This document shows positions 39,786 to 48,356 of a stretch of 64,000 nucleotides of DNA, in pieces (position 1 is the stretch's first letter; each line of letters begins with the position of its first letter). The DNA lies in assembly GCF_009557055.1 (NCBI RefSeq), contig NZ_CP045649.1:62001-126000 (forward strand), read 5' to 3'. This DNA comes from Nocardioides sp. dk884 (GTDB lineage: Bacteria; Actinomycetota; Actinomycetes; Propionibacteriales; Nocardioidaceae). Position numbers and translations under genes: made by a program. The notes under the pieces are model-generated. The model saw only the letters and a program-made list of their open reading frames with translations. It was not told where the DNA came from and did no database searches.

Positions 39786-40435
39786 TCTGGTCGAATGACG
39801 CCGTGTCCCGCAGCCTGACTTCCGCCCCGGCCCTGCGCCGGCCGGCAGCCCTGCTCGCGGCGCTGCTGGTCCTCGCCGCCGTCACCCTGGCCGGCGTCGT
39901 GGGTCTCGTGGGGGCCGCCGCGCCCGCCTCGGCCGCCTGCTCGTGCGGTCCCGCCGACACCGAGGCCGACGCCCGGGCCGCGCGCTACGTCTTCACCGGC
40001 ACCGTCGAGAAGGCCAGCCCCCGGGGCCGCTCGTGGGTGCAGGAGGTCTCGGTCGACCGCGTCTACAAGGGCACGGTGAGCGAGTCCGCGCTCGAGGTCG
40101 TCACCGAGTCGCGCGTCGAGGACCCCTGCGGCCTCGGCCGGCTGACCCCGGGCAGCGAGTACGTCTTCTTCGCCCGCGTCGACGACGAGCGGGTCGCGGC
40201 CCCCGGCTGTGGCGGCACCGCTCCCGTCCGCGCGGGCCTGGTCCGTGCCGTGGAGGAGATGTACGGCGAGGGCGCCCCGCCGAGCATCGACCCCGGCGAC
40301 GTCGAGGCGGTGATCGAGCCGGTCGGCGCCGACGCACCCGCCGACTTCACCCGCACCGCCGCGCCGGGCCTGGCGATGGTCCTGGTCGGCCTGCTCGGCC
40401 TCGTGCTCGCGCGCTGGGCGGGCCGCCGGGCCTGA
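39782..40435 (+). CDS. Secreted, C-terminally anchored protein with N-terminal CSC motif
   Basis: A 217-residue protein with a signal peptide ending in AAPASA and then ACSCGPADTEADARAARYVF. Cysteines follow at DPCGLGR and APGCGG. The mature N-terminal Cys and the TG-V-x(n)-V-D-R-V-Y-K-G pattern resemble netrin/TIMP-like (NTR) folds common in actinobacterial exported proteins; this is tentative. A C-terminal helix LAMVLVGLLGLVLARWAGRRA anchors it. GTG 39,782 overlaps the HAD stop (GTGA); GTG 39,803 would give a more usual signal peptide. Confidence 0.7.
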   Translation: MIWSNDAVSRSLTSAPALRRPAALLAALLVLAAVTLAGVVGLVGAAAPASAACSCGPADTEADARAARYVFTGTVEKASPRGRSWVQEVSVDRVYKGTVSESALEVVTESRVEDPCGLGRLTPGSEYVFFARVDDERVAAPGCGGTAPVRAGLVRAVEEMYGEGAPPSIDPGDVEAVIEPVGADAPADFTRTAAPGLAMVLVGLLGLVLARWAGRRA

Positions 40436-40458
40436 GCCCGGCGTACTCCTCCCGCGAC

Positions 40459-41103
40459 TCAGAGGTACATGCCGCCCATGCCGCCCGAGCGCTGCTCGGC
40501 GTCCGCCGCGGCCGCGGCTGCGCCGGACTGACCCGGCTGGCCGGGCTGCCCGGGTACGCCGCCGGGCTGGGCGACCATCCCCGCGGGCAGGGCGCGCCGG
40601 ATCTGCTCGAACTGCGCCCGCGCGGCCATCTGCTGGGCATAGATCGCGGTCTGGATGCCGTGGAAGAGCCCCTCGAGCCAGCCGACCAGCTGGGCCTGGG
40701 CGATCCGCAGCTCGCTCTCGCTGGGCGTCGCGTCCTCGGAGAACGGCAGGGTGAGCCGCTCGAGCTCCTCGACGAGCTCGGGGGCGAGCCCCTGCTCGAG
40801 CTCGGCGATGGAGGAGCGGTGGATCTCCTTGAGGCGGTTGCGGCTGGCCTCGTCGACGGGCGCGGCCTTCACCTCCTCGAGGAGCTGGCGGATCATGCTG
40901 CCGATCCGCATCACCTTCGCGGGCTGCTCGACGAGCTCGGTCAGGGCACGCTCGCCGCCACCCTCCTCGTGCTTCGCGGCGTCCTGGCCCCCACCGTCGC
41001 CCTCCTGGGCCACCGCGGACACCGGAAGGGCCATCGGCCGGCCGTCGGGCCCGATGACGACGATCTGCTGGTCCTGCTCGCCGGGGTTGCGCTGCTCGCT
41101 CAT
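40459..41103 (-). CDS. bpa: Bacterial proteasome activator Bpa
   Basis: A 214-residue ATP-independent activator that opens the 20S proteasome gate in actinobacteria (homologue of Rv3780). The helical core has PAKVMRIGSMIRQLLEEVKA, RLKEIHRSSIAELEQGLAPE and EAQAQLVGWLEGLFHG-like sequence (IAQAQLVGWLEGLFHGIQTA). The last three residues MYL form the HbYX motif that docks in the proteasome alpha ring, after a Gly/Pro/Gln-rich linker. This implies that the host has a 20S proteasome. TAGCGT lies six bases before the ATG (41,110-41,115, reverse). Confidence 0.93.
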   Translation of the reverse strand: MSEQRNPGEQDQQIVVIGPDGRPMALPVSAVAQEGDGGGQDAAKHEEGGGERALTELVEQPAKVMRIGSMIRQLLEEVKAAPVDEASRNRLKEIHRSSIAELEQGLAPELVEELERLTLPFSEDATPSESELRIAQAQLVGWLEGLFHGIQTAIYAQQMAARAQFEQIRRALPAGMVAQPGGVPGQPGQPGQSGAAAAAADAEQRSGGMGGMYL

Positions 41104-41148
41104 GCATCCACGCTAGCGACCCGGGGGTGAGGCAGGGCACAGACCTCC

Positions 41149-41261
41149 GCCGAGTCGGCGCCAATGGCGCGCCGAGTCGGCGCCCATGGTGCGGCGAGTC
41201 GGCCCCAATGGCGCGCCGAGTCGGCGCCAATGGTGCGGCGAGTCGGCGCCCATGGCGCGGC
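41149..41261. repeat. Third cluster of GCCGAGTCGGC repeats
   Basis: Five tandem units of GCCGAGTCGGCGCCAATGG type with a period of about 22 bases and small variations (CCAATGG or CCCATGG; GCGC or TGCG linkers). Only the first flavour of the repeat family is present. Just beyond, GAAACTCTCGACTCA and GAAAGTCTCGACTCA form a separate short direct repeat at about 41,269-41,305. Confidence 0.85.
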
Positions 41262-41351
41262 CGTGGACGAAACTCTCGACTCACCTGGGAGAAAGTCTCG
41301 ACTCAACCGTGAGGAACGCCCAACTCAACCGGGCAGTCAGGGGGGAGGGGC

Positions 41352-42329
41352 TCAGACGGTGAGCAGGATCTTGCCGGTGTGGGTGCCCTCGGCCATCACG
41401 GTGTGGGCGGCGGCGACGTCCGTGAGCGGCATCACCTCGTGCACGATCGGGCGGACGAGACCGTCTGCAACCAGCGGCCACACGTGCTCGACCACGGCGG
41501 CGCAGATGGCCGCCTTGTCGGCGGCGGGACGCGAGCGCAGCGAGGTGGCGATCACCGCGGCGCGCTTGTTGAGCAGCCGGGCGATGTCGAGCTCGCCCTT
41601 GGTGCCGCCCTGCATGCCGATGATCACGAGCCGACCCTCGGTCGCGAGCGCGGACAGGTTGCGGTTGAGGTACTTGGCGCCCATGTTGTCCAAGATGACG
41701 TCCACGCCGTGGCCGTCGGTCTGCTCGCGCACCACCTCCACGAAGTCCTGCTCGCGGTAGTTGATCGTGACGTCGGCGCCGAGCGAGCCGCACAGGCCGA
41801 GCTTGTCGGGGGTGCCACCCGTGGTCAGGACCCGCGCCCCGAGCTGGTGGGCGAGCTGGATCGCGAAGGTGCCGATGCCGCCCGCGCCGCCGTGCACCAG
41901 CACCGCCTCGCCCGCGGTCAGCCCCGCGACCATGAACAGGTTGGACCACACCGTGCACGCCACCTCGGGGAGCGCCGCGGCGGTCACCAGGTCGATGCCG
42001 GCCGGCACCGGCATCAGCTGCCCGGCCGGTACGGCGACCAGCTCGGCGTACCCGCCGCCGGCGAGCAGCGCGCAGACCTCGTCGCCCACCTGCCAGCCCT
42101 CGACGCCCTCGCCGAGCGCGGCCACGCGGCCGCTGCACTCCAGGCCGATGATGTCGGAGGCGCCGGGCGGCGGCGGGTAGAAGCCCTGCCGCTGGAGGGT
42201 GTCGGCGCGGTTGACGGCCGTCGCGACGACCTCGACCAGCACCTCGCCGGGGCCCGCGACGGGGTCGGGCACCTCCCCGACCGACAGGACCTCGGGACCA
42301 CCATCTCGATCAGCCACCACAGCACGCAT
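41352..42329 (-). CDS. NAD(P)H:quinone oxidoreductase, zinc-independent MDR family
   Basis: A 325-residue medium-chain reductase of the quinone oxidoreductase/PIG3 type. GLECSGRVAALGEGVEGWQVGDEVCALLAGGGYAE-like N-terminal half, NADPH-binding VLVHGGAGGIGTFAIQLAHQ near 145, and INYREQDFVEVV. Zinc ligands are absent. ATG 42,329 is supported by TAGGGT seven bases upstream (42,337-42,342, reverse), so the GTG nine bases further up is unlikely. Substrates are probably quinones or reactive carbonyls. Confidence 0.88.
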   Translation of the reverse strand: MRAVVADRDGGPEVLSVGEVPDPVAGPGEVLVEVVATAVNRADTLQRQGFYPPPPGASDIIGLECSGRVAALGEGVEGWQVGDEVCALLAGGGYAELVAVPAGQLMPVPAGIDLVTAAALPEVACTVWSNLFMVAGLTAGEAVLVHGGAGGIGTFAIQLAHQLGARVLTTGGTPDKLGLCGSLGADVTINYREQDFVEVVREQTDGHGVDVILDNMGAKYLNRNLSALATEGRLVIIGMQGGTKGELDIARLLNKRAAVIATSLRSRPAADKAAICAAVVEHVWPLVADGLVRPIVHEVMPLTDVAAAHTVMAEGTHTGKILLTV

Positions 42330-42358
42330 GGGCCCCACCCTAGGGACCGCGGTCTGAC

Positions 42359-42685
42359 TCAGACCTCGAAGGTCTCGCCGACGTGGTCGACGGTGCTGTC
42401 GTCGGGGATCGGGTCGTCGACGTCGTCGGGGTCCTGGGCGCCCGCCGGGCGTTCCCAGTTCTCGGCGAGCAGCTGCGCGCGGGCGGCGAGCGCCTCCACG
42501 CCCTCGGCGTCGGCGCCCTGGCTGCCTGCGGCCAGCCCGAGCAGGTACGCGGTCACGGGGGCGGCCGGGCGCTCGACGCTGTGCGCCACGACGCGGGCCA
42601 GGTCGAGCACCAGGCCCTCGTCGATCTCCGCGTCGTCGAGGTCCAGGGCATCGGCCAGCTCATCGATCCAGTCGTGCAGATTCAC
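42359..42685 (-). CDS. DUF6457 protein next to mobA
   Basis: A 108-residue acidic, helical protein: NLHDWIDELADALDLDDAEI, VLDLARVVAHSVERPAAPVT and YLLGLAAGSQGADAEGVEAL. This is DUF6457, usually encoded beside or fused to molybdenum cofactor genes in actinobacteria. With mobA directly upstream it likely helps molybdenum-cofactor maturation. GTG start. Confidence 0.78.
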   Translation of the reverse strand: MNLHDWIDELADALDLDDAEIDEGLVLDLARVVAHSVERPAAPVTAYLLGLAAGSQGADAEGVEALAARAQLLAENWERPAGAQDPDDVDDPIPDDSTVDHVGETFEV

Positions 42686-42732
42686 GCCCCCACCTTCGCC
42701 GTCGACCGCGGGCGCCGCAAGCCCGGCGCCGC

Positions 42733-43326
42733 TCAGTGCGGCGGCAGGTCCGCCCAGGTGTCGACGTCGTGGTGCTCCCCCTCGACAGCGCGCACGTCGA
42801 CGAGGTCGAGGGGGGCCAGCAGCCGGTGCAGCGCCATCCCGTGCTGGTCCCCGTCGGGTGGCCGGATGCCGTCCAGCGCGGCCGTGGCGAGCACCAGCGC
42901 CAGGTGCCCGCGACCGGTGTCGTCGACCAACCGGGCCCCGTCGTGCCCTTCCGCCGCCGCGCGCAGCCGGGTGACGGTGGCGTCGGTGACCGCCGGCATG
43001 TCCACGGCGAGGACCGCGACGTACGCCGGCAGACGCTCCCCGGCCAGCGCGTCGACGCCGGCGAGCAGTGCCGCCACCGGCCCGCCGTACGCCGGCTCCT
43101 CGCGGCAGAACCGCACCGGCCGCGCGGTGGCGACCGGGTCGCCCACCACCACGACCGGCGCCGCGTCGCGCAGCGCGTCGAGCCCGCGGTCGAGCAGGGT
43201 GCGGCCGCCGACCTCGAGGGTGGCCTTCTCGACGCCGCCCAGGCGGGTGCCGCGGCCGCCGGCGAGCAGGACGGCGCACAGGTCGGGCCCGGAGCGGGAC
43301 ACGGAGCGGGATGCCGGGCGGGCCAC
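42733..43326 (-). CDS. mobA: Molybdenum cofactor guanylyltransferase
   Basis: A 197-residue nucleotidyltransferase that adds GMP to molybdopterin, giving the bis-MGD or MGD cofactor. CAVLLAGGRGTRLGGVEKATL is the LAGGxSxRMGxDK motif with Asp replaced by Glu; AYVAVLAVDMPAVTDATVTR holds the metal-binding DMP. The end HDVDTWADL is typical. GTG 43,326 is the likely start since upstream codons lack family similarity. Confidence 0.85.
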   Translation of the reverse strand: MARPASRSVSRSGPDLCAVLLAGGRGTRLGGVEKATLEVGGRTLLDRGLDALRDAAPVVVVGDPVATARPVRFCREEPAYGGPVAALLAGVDALAGERLPAYVAVLAVDMPAVTDATVTRLRAAAEGHDGARLVDDTGRGHLALVLATAALDGIRPPDGDQHGMALHRLLAPLDLVDVRAVEGEHHDVDTWADLPPH

Positions 43327-43387
43327 GGCGTCAGTCTCCCACCGGCGTCCACGGCGGCACCTCCCGTGCGGGTGGCACGCTGGATCC

Positions 43388-44179
43388 GTGACCAGCACTC
43401 TGCGCCTCGCCCTCGTCCAAGAAGCCTCCGCCCTCGACCCTGACGTCAACCGGGACCGGCTCGGCGAGCTCGTGCGCCGCGCGGCCACCGCCGGGGACGG
43501 CGGGCCGGTGGACCTGGTGGTGCTGCCGGAGGCCTTCGCGCGCGACTTCGGCAAGCCCGGGTCGGACGTGAGCGGGGCCGCGGAGCCGCTCGACGGCCCG
43601 TTCGCGACGGCGGTGGACAAGGCGGCCGGGGAGCACGGGACCAGCGTGGTCGCCGGCATGTTCGAGACCGGCGAGGACCCGGACCGGCCGTTCAACACCC
43701 TGGTGCTGCGCGGCGCCGCTCGCGCCGACTACCGCAAGATCCACCTCTACGACTCCTTCGGCTACCGCGAGTCCGACCGGCTCACCGCGGGCCCGCTCAC
43801 GCCCTGCGTGGTGGACGTCGCCGGCTGGCGGGTCGGGCTGCTGACCTGCTACGACCTGCGCTTCCCCGAGCTCGCGCGGGCGCTGGTGGACGCCGGGGCC
43901 GAGGTGCTCGTCGTCCCGGCCGCCTGGGTCGCCGGGCCGCGCAAGGTCGACCACTGGCGCACCCTGCTGCGGGCCCGCGCGATCGAGAACACCGTCTTCG
44001 TGGCCGCCGCCGGCCAGCCCGGGCCGCGCTACAGCGGCCACTCGATGCTCGTCGACCCGCTGGGCGACGTGCTCGCCGAGGCGGGGGAGGAGGCCGCGAT
44101 CCTGACCGCCGCCCTGGAGCGCGGGGTGCTCGAGGAGGCGCGGCGTACCAACCCCTCCCTGGCCAACCGGCGACTGTAA
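43388..44179 (+). CDS. Nitrilase-superfamily carbon-nitrogen hydrolase
   Basis: A 263-residue amidase with the Glu-Lys-Cys triad: DLVVLPEAFARDFG, ADYRKIHLYDSFGYRESD, and GLLTCYDLRFPELARAL. These match the omega-amidase/NIT branch, which acts on deaminated glutathione or similar amides. Cytoplasmic. GTG 43,388 is divergent from mobA with 61 bases between. Confidence 0.9.
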   Translation: MTSTLRLALVQEASALDPDVNRDRLGELVRRAATAGDGGPVDLVVLPEAFARDFGKPGSDVSGAAEPLDGPFATAVDKAAGEHGTSVVAGMFETGEDPDRPFNTLVLRGAARADYRKIHLYDSFGYRESDRLTAGPLTPCVVDVAGWRVGLLTCYDLRFPELARALVDAGAEVLVVPAAWVAGPRKVDHWRTLLRARAIENTVFVAAAGQPGPRYSGHSMLVDPLGDVLAEAGEEAAILTAALERGVLEEARRTNPSLANRRL

Positions 44180-44190
44180 TCTTTCCTCTC

Positions 44191-45315
44191 ATGTCCCGCG
44201 CCGCTCCCCGCCGCCGTGCCGAGCCCCCGGCCCGGTCGCGCCGCTCCGGACCCGGCGCCACCGAGCGCACCGGCCGCGGGCGGCGGCCCCGGCCCCAGGA
44301 CGGCGGGGTCGGCACCGCGCTGGACGCCGCGATCGAGACCACCGTCGGCGACACCCGGCTCCCGGTGGGGGTGTGGGCGGTCGCGGTCCTGAGCGGCCTC
44401 GCCCTGCTGATCGCCGGCACGGTCCCGGTCGGCCCCGGGGTCCTCGGCGAGATCGGGGCGGTGGTCGTGGCGACGGCGTACACCTGGGCGCTCGCGGCGC
44501 GCACCGGCGGTCGCCCGATCGTCTTCGGCACCCTCGCCCTGGCCGTCGGCGTGGTGGTGCTGGTCATCGATGAGAACTATCTGCGCACGGGTGCGGCGGT
44601 GCTGACCTCCGCGGTGTCCGCGGTGCTCGGGGTGATGATCACGACGCCCACCCGGCGCTTCGTGGAAGCGGCGCGCGAGTGCACCTACGCGGTGCTGGTG
44701 GCAGCGGTAGGTGCGTTCGCCACCGTCGCCTTCGAGCCCTCGATCACCCTGCTGCGCTTCGACTACGTCACCCTGGCCCTGGCCCTGGGCGGCGCGTTCG
44801 CCGTCGTCTACCGCCTCGGCGCCGGGCTGCACGGCCTGGGACGACGGGGCGCCGCGACCGTCGCGATCGGCGCCGTGCTGCTCGCCGTCACGCTGGTGTA
44901 CGCCGAGCTGCTGCGGCGCTACGGCGCCTCCGGCCTGGTCGAGTCGCTGCTGGACGGCGTGCGCTGGAGCCGCGACAACCTCGGCGCGTTCCCGCGACCG
45001 CTGATGACGATCCTCGGCATCCCCGCCCTGGCCTGGGGCTGCCACATGCGCGCCCGCCGGCGGCAGGGCTGGTGGGTGTGCGCCTTCGGTGTCGCCGCCA
45101 CGGTGCCGGTGGCGGACGCGCTGATGAACCCCGCCACGAGCCTGCTCGAGGCTGGGCTGTCGGTGGTCTACGGCCTGGTCGTCGGGCTGGTGCTCGGCTA
45201 TCTGGTGATCCGCGCCGACCTGGCCCTCACCGGCCCTCGCGGCCGCCGCGCCCGACGCGCCGAGGAGGCGCTGGCCGGCCGGCCCGAGCCCGTCCGCACC
45301 AGCCCCCTGCTGTGA
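44191..45315 (+). CDS. Polytopic membrane protein of unknown function
   Basis: A 374-residue protein with a strongly basic, Pro/Arg-rich N-terminus (about 40 residues) and roughly ten hydrophobic helices from residue 58 to 345, then a basic tail. It resembles conserved actinobacterial membrane proteins with no assigned role. TAATCT (44,177-44,182) lies eight bases before the ATG, right after the nitrilase stop. Confidence 0.75.
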   Translation: MSRAAPRRRAEPPARSRRSGPGATERTGRGRRPRPQDGGVGTALDAAIETTVGDTRLPVGVWAVAVLSGLALLIAGTVPVGPGVLGEIGAVVVATAYTWALAARTGGRPIVFGTLALAVGVVVLVIDENYLRTGAAVLTSAVSAVLGVMITTPTRRFVEAARECTYAVLVAAVGAFATVAFEPSITLLRFDYVTLALALGGAFAVVYRLGAGLHGLGRRGAATVAIGAVLLAVTLVYAELLRRYGASGLVESLLDGVRWSRDNLGAFPRPLMTILGIPALAWGCHMRARRRQGWWVCAFGVAATVPVADALMNPATSLLEAGLSVVYGLVVGLVLGYLVIRADLALTGPRGRRARRAEEALAGRPEPVRTSPLL

Positions 45316-45354
45316 GTGCGGGAGTACCCGGAAGTAACGGCTAGGTTCGCGGTC

Positions 45355-45582
45355 ATGGCACGCGAACAGCTCACCGAGATCGTCGCCGAGATGGTGGCCA
45401 ACGTGCTCACCGTGAACGTCTCGGCAGGCGACCGGATCGACGCCGGCGGCACCGTGGTGCTGCTGGAGTCGATGAAGATGGAGATCCCGGTCCTGGTCGA
45501 GGCGCCGGGCACGGTCGTCGCGGTGAAGGTCGCGCCGGGCGACGTCGTCCAGGAGGGCGACGTGCTGGTGCAGCTGCGCTGA
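45355..45582 (+). CDS. Biotinyl/lipoyl carrier protein (stand-alone BCCP)
   Basis: A 75-residue single-domain carrier. VLLESMKMEIPV holds the biotinylated lysine, followed by VEAPGTVVAVKVAPGDVVQEGDVLVQL. Such small proteins serve as separate biotin carriers in acyl-CoA or other carboxylases in actinobacteria; the operon at 14.7-18.2 kb already carries its own BCCP domain. ATG 45,355 has TAGGTT seven bases upstream (45,342-45,347). Confidence 0.9.
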   Translation: MAREQLTEIVAEMVANVLTVNVSAGDRIDAGGTVVLLESMKMEIPVLVEAPGTVVAVKVAPGDVVQEGDVLVQLR

Positions 45583-45622
45583 GCGCCGCTGTGCCGTCGG
45601 TGGCGCAGGTGCGCCGGCCTGT

Positions 45623-45710
45623 TGGCAGAGGGGGCGGGATTCGAACCCGCGGTGGGTCTCCCCACGACCGCTTTCAAGGCGGTTCCGATAGGCCACTCCG
45701 GCACCCCTCC
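45623..45710 (-). tRNA. tRNA-Ser(TGA)
   Basis: Reverse strand. Acceptor GGAGGGG, anticodon arm CCGCC-TTGAAAG-CGG with anticodon TGA, a long class II variable arm (GTGGGGAGACCCAC), T arm GCGGG-TTCGAAT-CCCGC, and an encoded CCA end. The length of 88 bases fits tRNA-Ser. Confidence 0.95.
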
Positions 45711-45808
45711 ACGCGGGTCCCGGGGGACCGCGCGAGGTGAGTCTAGGTGCTGCGCGAGCGGTGGCACGGATTGGCGGGCCGGGGCGCGGGGGAGGGACAA
45801 TCGGGGTC

Positions 45809-46282
45809 ATGACCGCGCCCGCCGAGCAGTCCCCGACGTACTACCGGATGAACCGGGCGCTGGTCGCCCGTCTCGTGGGCCTCGGGGTGGTGGCGCTCGC
45901 GGTCGTCGTCTTCCTGGTGACGGTGGTCGTGGCCCTCGCCGGCCTGCCGACGGCGGTGCTGGTCGTGGTTCTGCTCCTCGGTGCCGCCGCCCTGGCCGGC
46001 ACGTGGTGGTGGCTGGGTTCGCGCGCCTACGTGCTGCGCTGCGACGCCCGCGGCTACCGAGTGCGGCTGATCCGCGGCGCGGGCGCTCCCGAGGCCGGCT
46101 GGCGTGACGTGCAGGACGCCGTCGCCGCCAGCCCGCGGGGCATCCCGTGCGTCGTGCTGCGCCTGCGCGACGGTCGTACGACGACCATCCCCGTCGGCGC
46201 GCTCGCGGTCGACCGGGAGACCTTCGTGCAGGAGCTGCGCGGGCACCTGCAGCGCGGCCAGGGGCACCGTCCGCTCGCCTGA
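45809..46282 (+). CDS. Two-helix membrane protein, PH-like tail
   Basis: A 157-residue protein. Two hydrophobic segments (about 20-45 and 48-68) form a hairpin; the soluble tail YVLRCDARGYRVRLIRGAGA...WRDVQDAVAASPRGIPCVVLRL resembles bacterial PH-like domains. Function unknown. GACAAT lies seven bases before the ATG. It sits between two tRNA-Ser genes. Confidence 0.7.
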   Translation: MTAPAEQSPTYYRMNRALVARLVGLGVVALAVVVFLVTVVVALAGLPTAVLVVVLLLGAAALAGTWWWLGSRAYVLRCDARGYRVRLIRGAGAPEAGWRDVQDAVAASPRGIPCVVLRLRDGRTTTIPVGALAVDRETFVQELRGHLQRGQGHRPLA

Positions 46283-46360
46283 GCCGCACCATGGGACACC
46301 TCGAGGGTGGCCTGATTGGTCGTGGCGGGCCCGGGGCGGGTAGCCTGTGGCCGCTGTCGG

Positions 46361-46451
46361 GGAGGCGTCGCCTAGTCCGGTCTATGGCGCCCGCCTGCTA
46401 AGCGGGTTTGGGGCTAAAACCCCATCGAGGGTTCAAATCCCTCCGCCTCCG
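46361..46451 (+). tRNA. tRNA-Ser(GCT)
   Basis: Acceptor GGAGGCG paired with CGCCTCC, anticodon arm CCCGC-CTGCTAA-GCGGG with anticodon GCT, variable arm TGGGGCTAAAACCCCA, T arm GAGGG-TTCAAAT-CCCTC. CCA is not encoded. Confidence 0.96.
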
Positions 46452-46456
46452 CAGCT

Positions 46457-46489
46457 GGTCGGCCCCTTCCGGTTCGGGAGGGGCCGACC
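46457..46489 (+). terminator. Hairpin terminator after tRNA-Ser(GCT)
   Basis: GGTCGGCCCCT (46,457-46,467) pairs perfectly with AGGGGCCGACC (46,479-46,489), five bases beyond the tRNA. Confidence 0.75.
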
Positions 46490-46662
46490 GCCATTTCGTC
46501 CCCGGGGAGCACCGGGGCGCCGGTCTGCATCATCGTGCAATGCAGGTTCTTGAGGCATCGCTGCGGACCTGCGTTCTCGCGTCTGCGCTCCACACTGATC
46601 GCGCGGGCCCCGCCCGCGCCTCTCCCCCCGAGAAGTCCCCGAACGCAGACGAGGTCCCCCCC

Positions 46663-46809
46663 ATGAACGTTGCCCGCAAGATCGTCATCACCCTCGCCGC
46701 CGCCGGTCTCAGTGCCGGACTGCTGACCGTGACCGCACCTGCCGCGCAGGCAGACACCAGCTGGGGCTGCGGTGGCCTGTGCCGCGTTGCCCCGGGCGGA
46801 GGCCGCTGA
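46663..46809 (+). CDS. Very small secreted peptide
   Basis: A 48-residue precursor: signal peptide MNVARKIVITLAAAGLSAGL... ending in AAQA, leaving a mature peptide of about 17 residues, DTSWGCGGLCRVAPGGGR. Two cysteines three residues apart (CGGLC) could form a disulfide. Short secreted actinobacterial peptides with a SWGCGG core are familiar but have no known role. It might be a signal or bacteriocin-like peptide. The LuxR-type regulator gene 1.6 kb away may have been its neighbour before the IS30 insertion. Confidence 0.6.
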   Translation: MNVARKIVITLAAAGLSAGLLTVTAPAAQADTSWGCGGLCRVAPGGGR

Positions 46810-46988
46810 GGCGGCACCGCCAGGGCGTGACGGGACCTGCTCGCCCCCCACGGGCATCGGTCCCGCCGCAGCCGCCCCTCCCGCGGCCCGTGCGCCCAGT
46901 GCGAGGGCGGCGACCCCCTCCCGGGTCGTCGCCCTCGTGGCATGTCCGGGGGCGGCGGGCCGGTGGTTGCTCGTTCCCGCGCAATTGC

Positions 46989-48356
46989 TGGGAAAAGCAC
47001 CTGGATCGGGCGGCGAGGTCAATCGGTGGAAGCAACGGTCATGCTGCTGCCGGGTTGGCGAGCAGCTCGGCCAGCGCTTGGGCTGGGGTCCGTAGGTCCA
47101 GGGTAGGGCGGGGTCGCTTGTTCAGGGTCGCGGCGATGCGGGCGAGGTCGTCGGCACTGTGGGTTGAGAGGTCGCTGCCCTTCTCTAGCCAGAACCGGAG
47201 GAGTCGGTTGGTGTTCTCGTTCGACCCGCGCTGCCAGGGCGAGTGGGGGTCACAGAAGAAGACCGGCATCTCCAAGGCGGCCTCGACATCGCGGTAGTTA
47301 GCCAGCTCGCTGCCGCGGTCCCAGGTCAGCGAACGACGCAGATGCACCGGCAGCTGACCCATCTCGCGGATCATCGCCTGGGCCACTGACTCTGCGTCGT
47401 GGCGACCGGGCAGGTGCAGCAAGAGCACGAACCGCGTCGAGCGTTCGACCAGGGTCCCGACCGCGGAGCGGTTGCCGGCACCGAGGATCAGGTCACCCTC
47501 CCAGTGCCCGGGCACGGCCCGGTCAGCGACCTCGGCGGGGCGTTGGCTGATGGTGAAGGCCTCGCGGTACAGCCCTTTCCTGCGCCCGTCGGGGTCGGCG
47601 TGCGGCTTGCGTGCGCGGCGTTTGGTCAGCAGCTGCGCGGCCAGGTCCTTGCGCAGGCTCCCGCGGGTCTGGACATACAACGCCCGGTAGATCGTCTCGT
47701 GCGACACACGGGCCATCCTCGCTGCTGGATCGTGACCGGGGTGGGCGTGGCGCAGCATCGACGCGATCAGTCCTGGCGACCACCCGTCGTCCATCCAGGT
47801 CTCGATCCGACGACACAGCCCGGGGTTCTCGATCAGCTTGAACGCCTTGGGTCGGCGTCGCCGTTCGTGCGCGACACGATGCGCGATCGGGGCCCAGTAG
47901 GAGCCGTCGGGGCCGCGGTTGCGCGCGACCTCGCGAGAGACCACCGACTTGTCGCGCCCGATCAGTGTCGCGATCCGGGTCAACGCCCACCCTGCACGCA
48001 ACCCTGCCGCGATCACCGCACGGTCCTCGCTGCTCAACGCCCGCCGTCGGCGTGGGCCTTCTTCGGGATTGCGTATCCCTGGCACTCCTACGGGAGCGCT
48101 TCCGGGCAGGCCACCGATCGCACCGAATTGGATGACTGGGCTCACAAGCCCCGAGGATCGCCACCAGTACGTCGCGGTTCGATGCGACACACCGACCCGA
48201 TCCGCGGCAGCCTGCAGCGCGAACCCACCACAGACCAACGCGAAGAACTCCTCACGAACCTCGTACGGCACGTACCGCCTGCCCATCGCAACACCACCAT
48301 CACTCGGCGTTGCTTCGACCGATGGACTCCGCCGGCCGCGGACGGTGTCTTTCCTA
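46989..48356 (-). mobile_element. IS30-family insertion sequence
   Basis: About 1,368 bases with related ends: inward from the left TGGGAAAAGCACC and ATCGGTGGAAGCAACG; inward from the right TAGGAAAGACACC and ATCGGTCGAAGCAACG. GCAATTGC flanks both sides (46,981-46,988; 48,357-48,364), either as a target duplication or as the outer part of the ends. One transposase gene, intact. Confidence 0.8.
47039..48286 (-). CDS. IS30-family transposase
   Basis: A 415-residue DDE transposase. An N-terminal helix-turn-helix (CGGFALQAAADRVGVSHRTA) is followed by a second one, RRRALSSEDRAVIAAGLRAG...LIGRDKSVVSREVARN, which is typical of IS30. The catalytic core has GHWEGDLILGAGNRSAVGTL (Asp), LTWDRGSELA (Asp) and DPHSPWQRGSNENTNRLLR (Glu). 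No frame break, so it is probably active. Confidence 0.95.
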   Translation of the reverse strand: MGRRYVPYEVREEFFALVCGGFALQAAADRVGVSHRTATYWWRSSGLVSPVIQFGAIGGLPGSAPVGVPGIRNPEEGPRRRRALSSEDRAVIAAGLRAGWALTRIATLIGRDKSVVSREVARNRGPDGSYWAPIAHRVAHERRRRPKAFKLIENPGLCRRIETWMDDGWSPGLIASMLRHAHPGHDPAARMARVSHETIYRALYVQTRGSLRKDLAAQLLTKRRARKPHADPDGRRKGLYREAFTISQRPAEVADRAVPGHWEGDLILGAGNRSAVGTLVERSTRFVLLLHLPGRHDAESVAQAMIREMGQLPVHLRRSLTWDRGSELANYRDVEAALEMPVFFCDPHSPWQRGSNENTNRLLRFWLEKGSDLSTHSADDLARIAATLNKRPRPTLDLRTPAQALAELLANPAAA

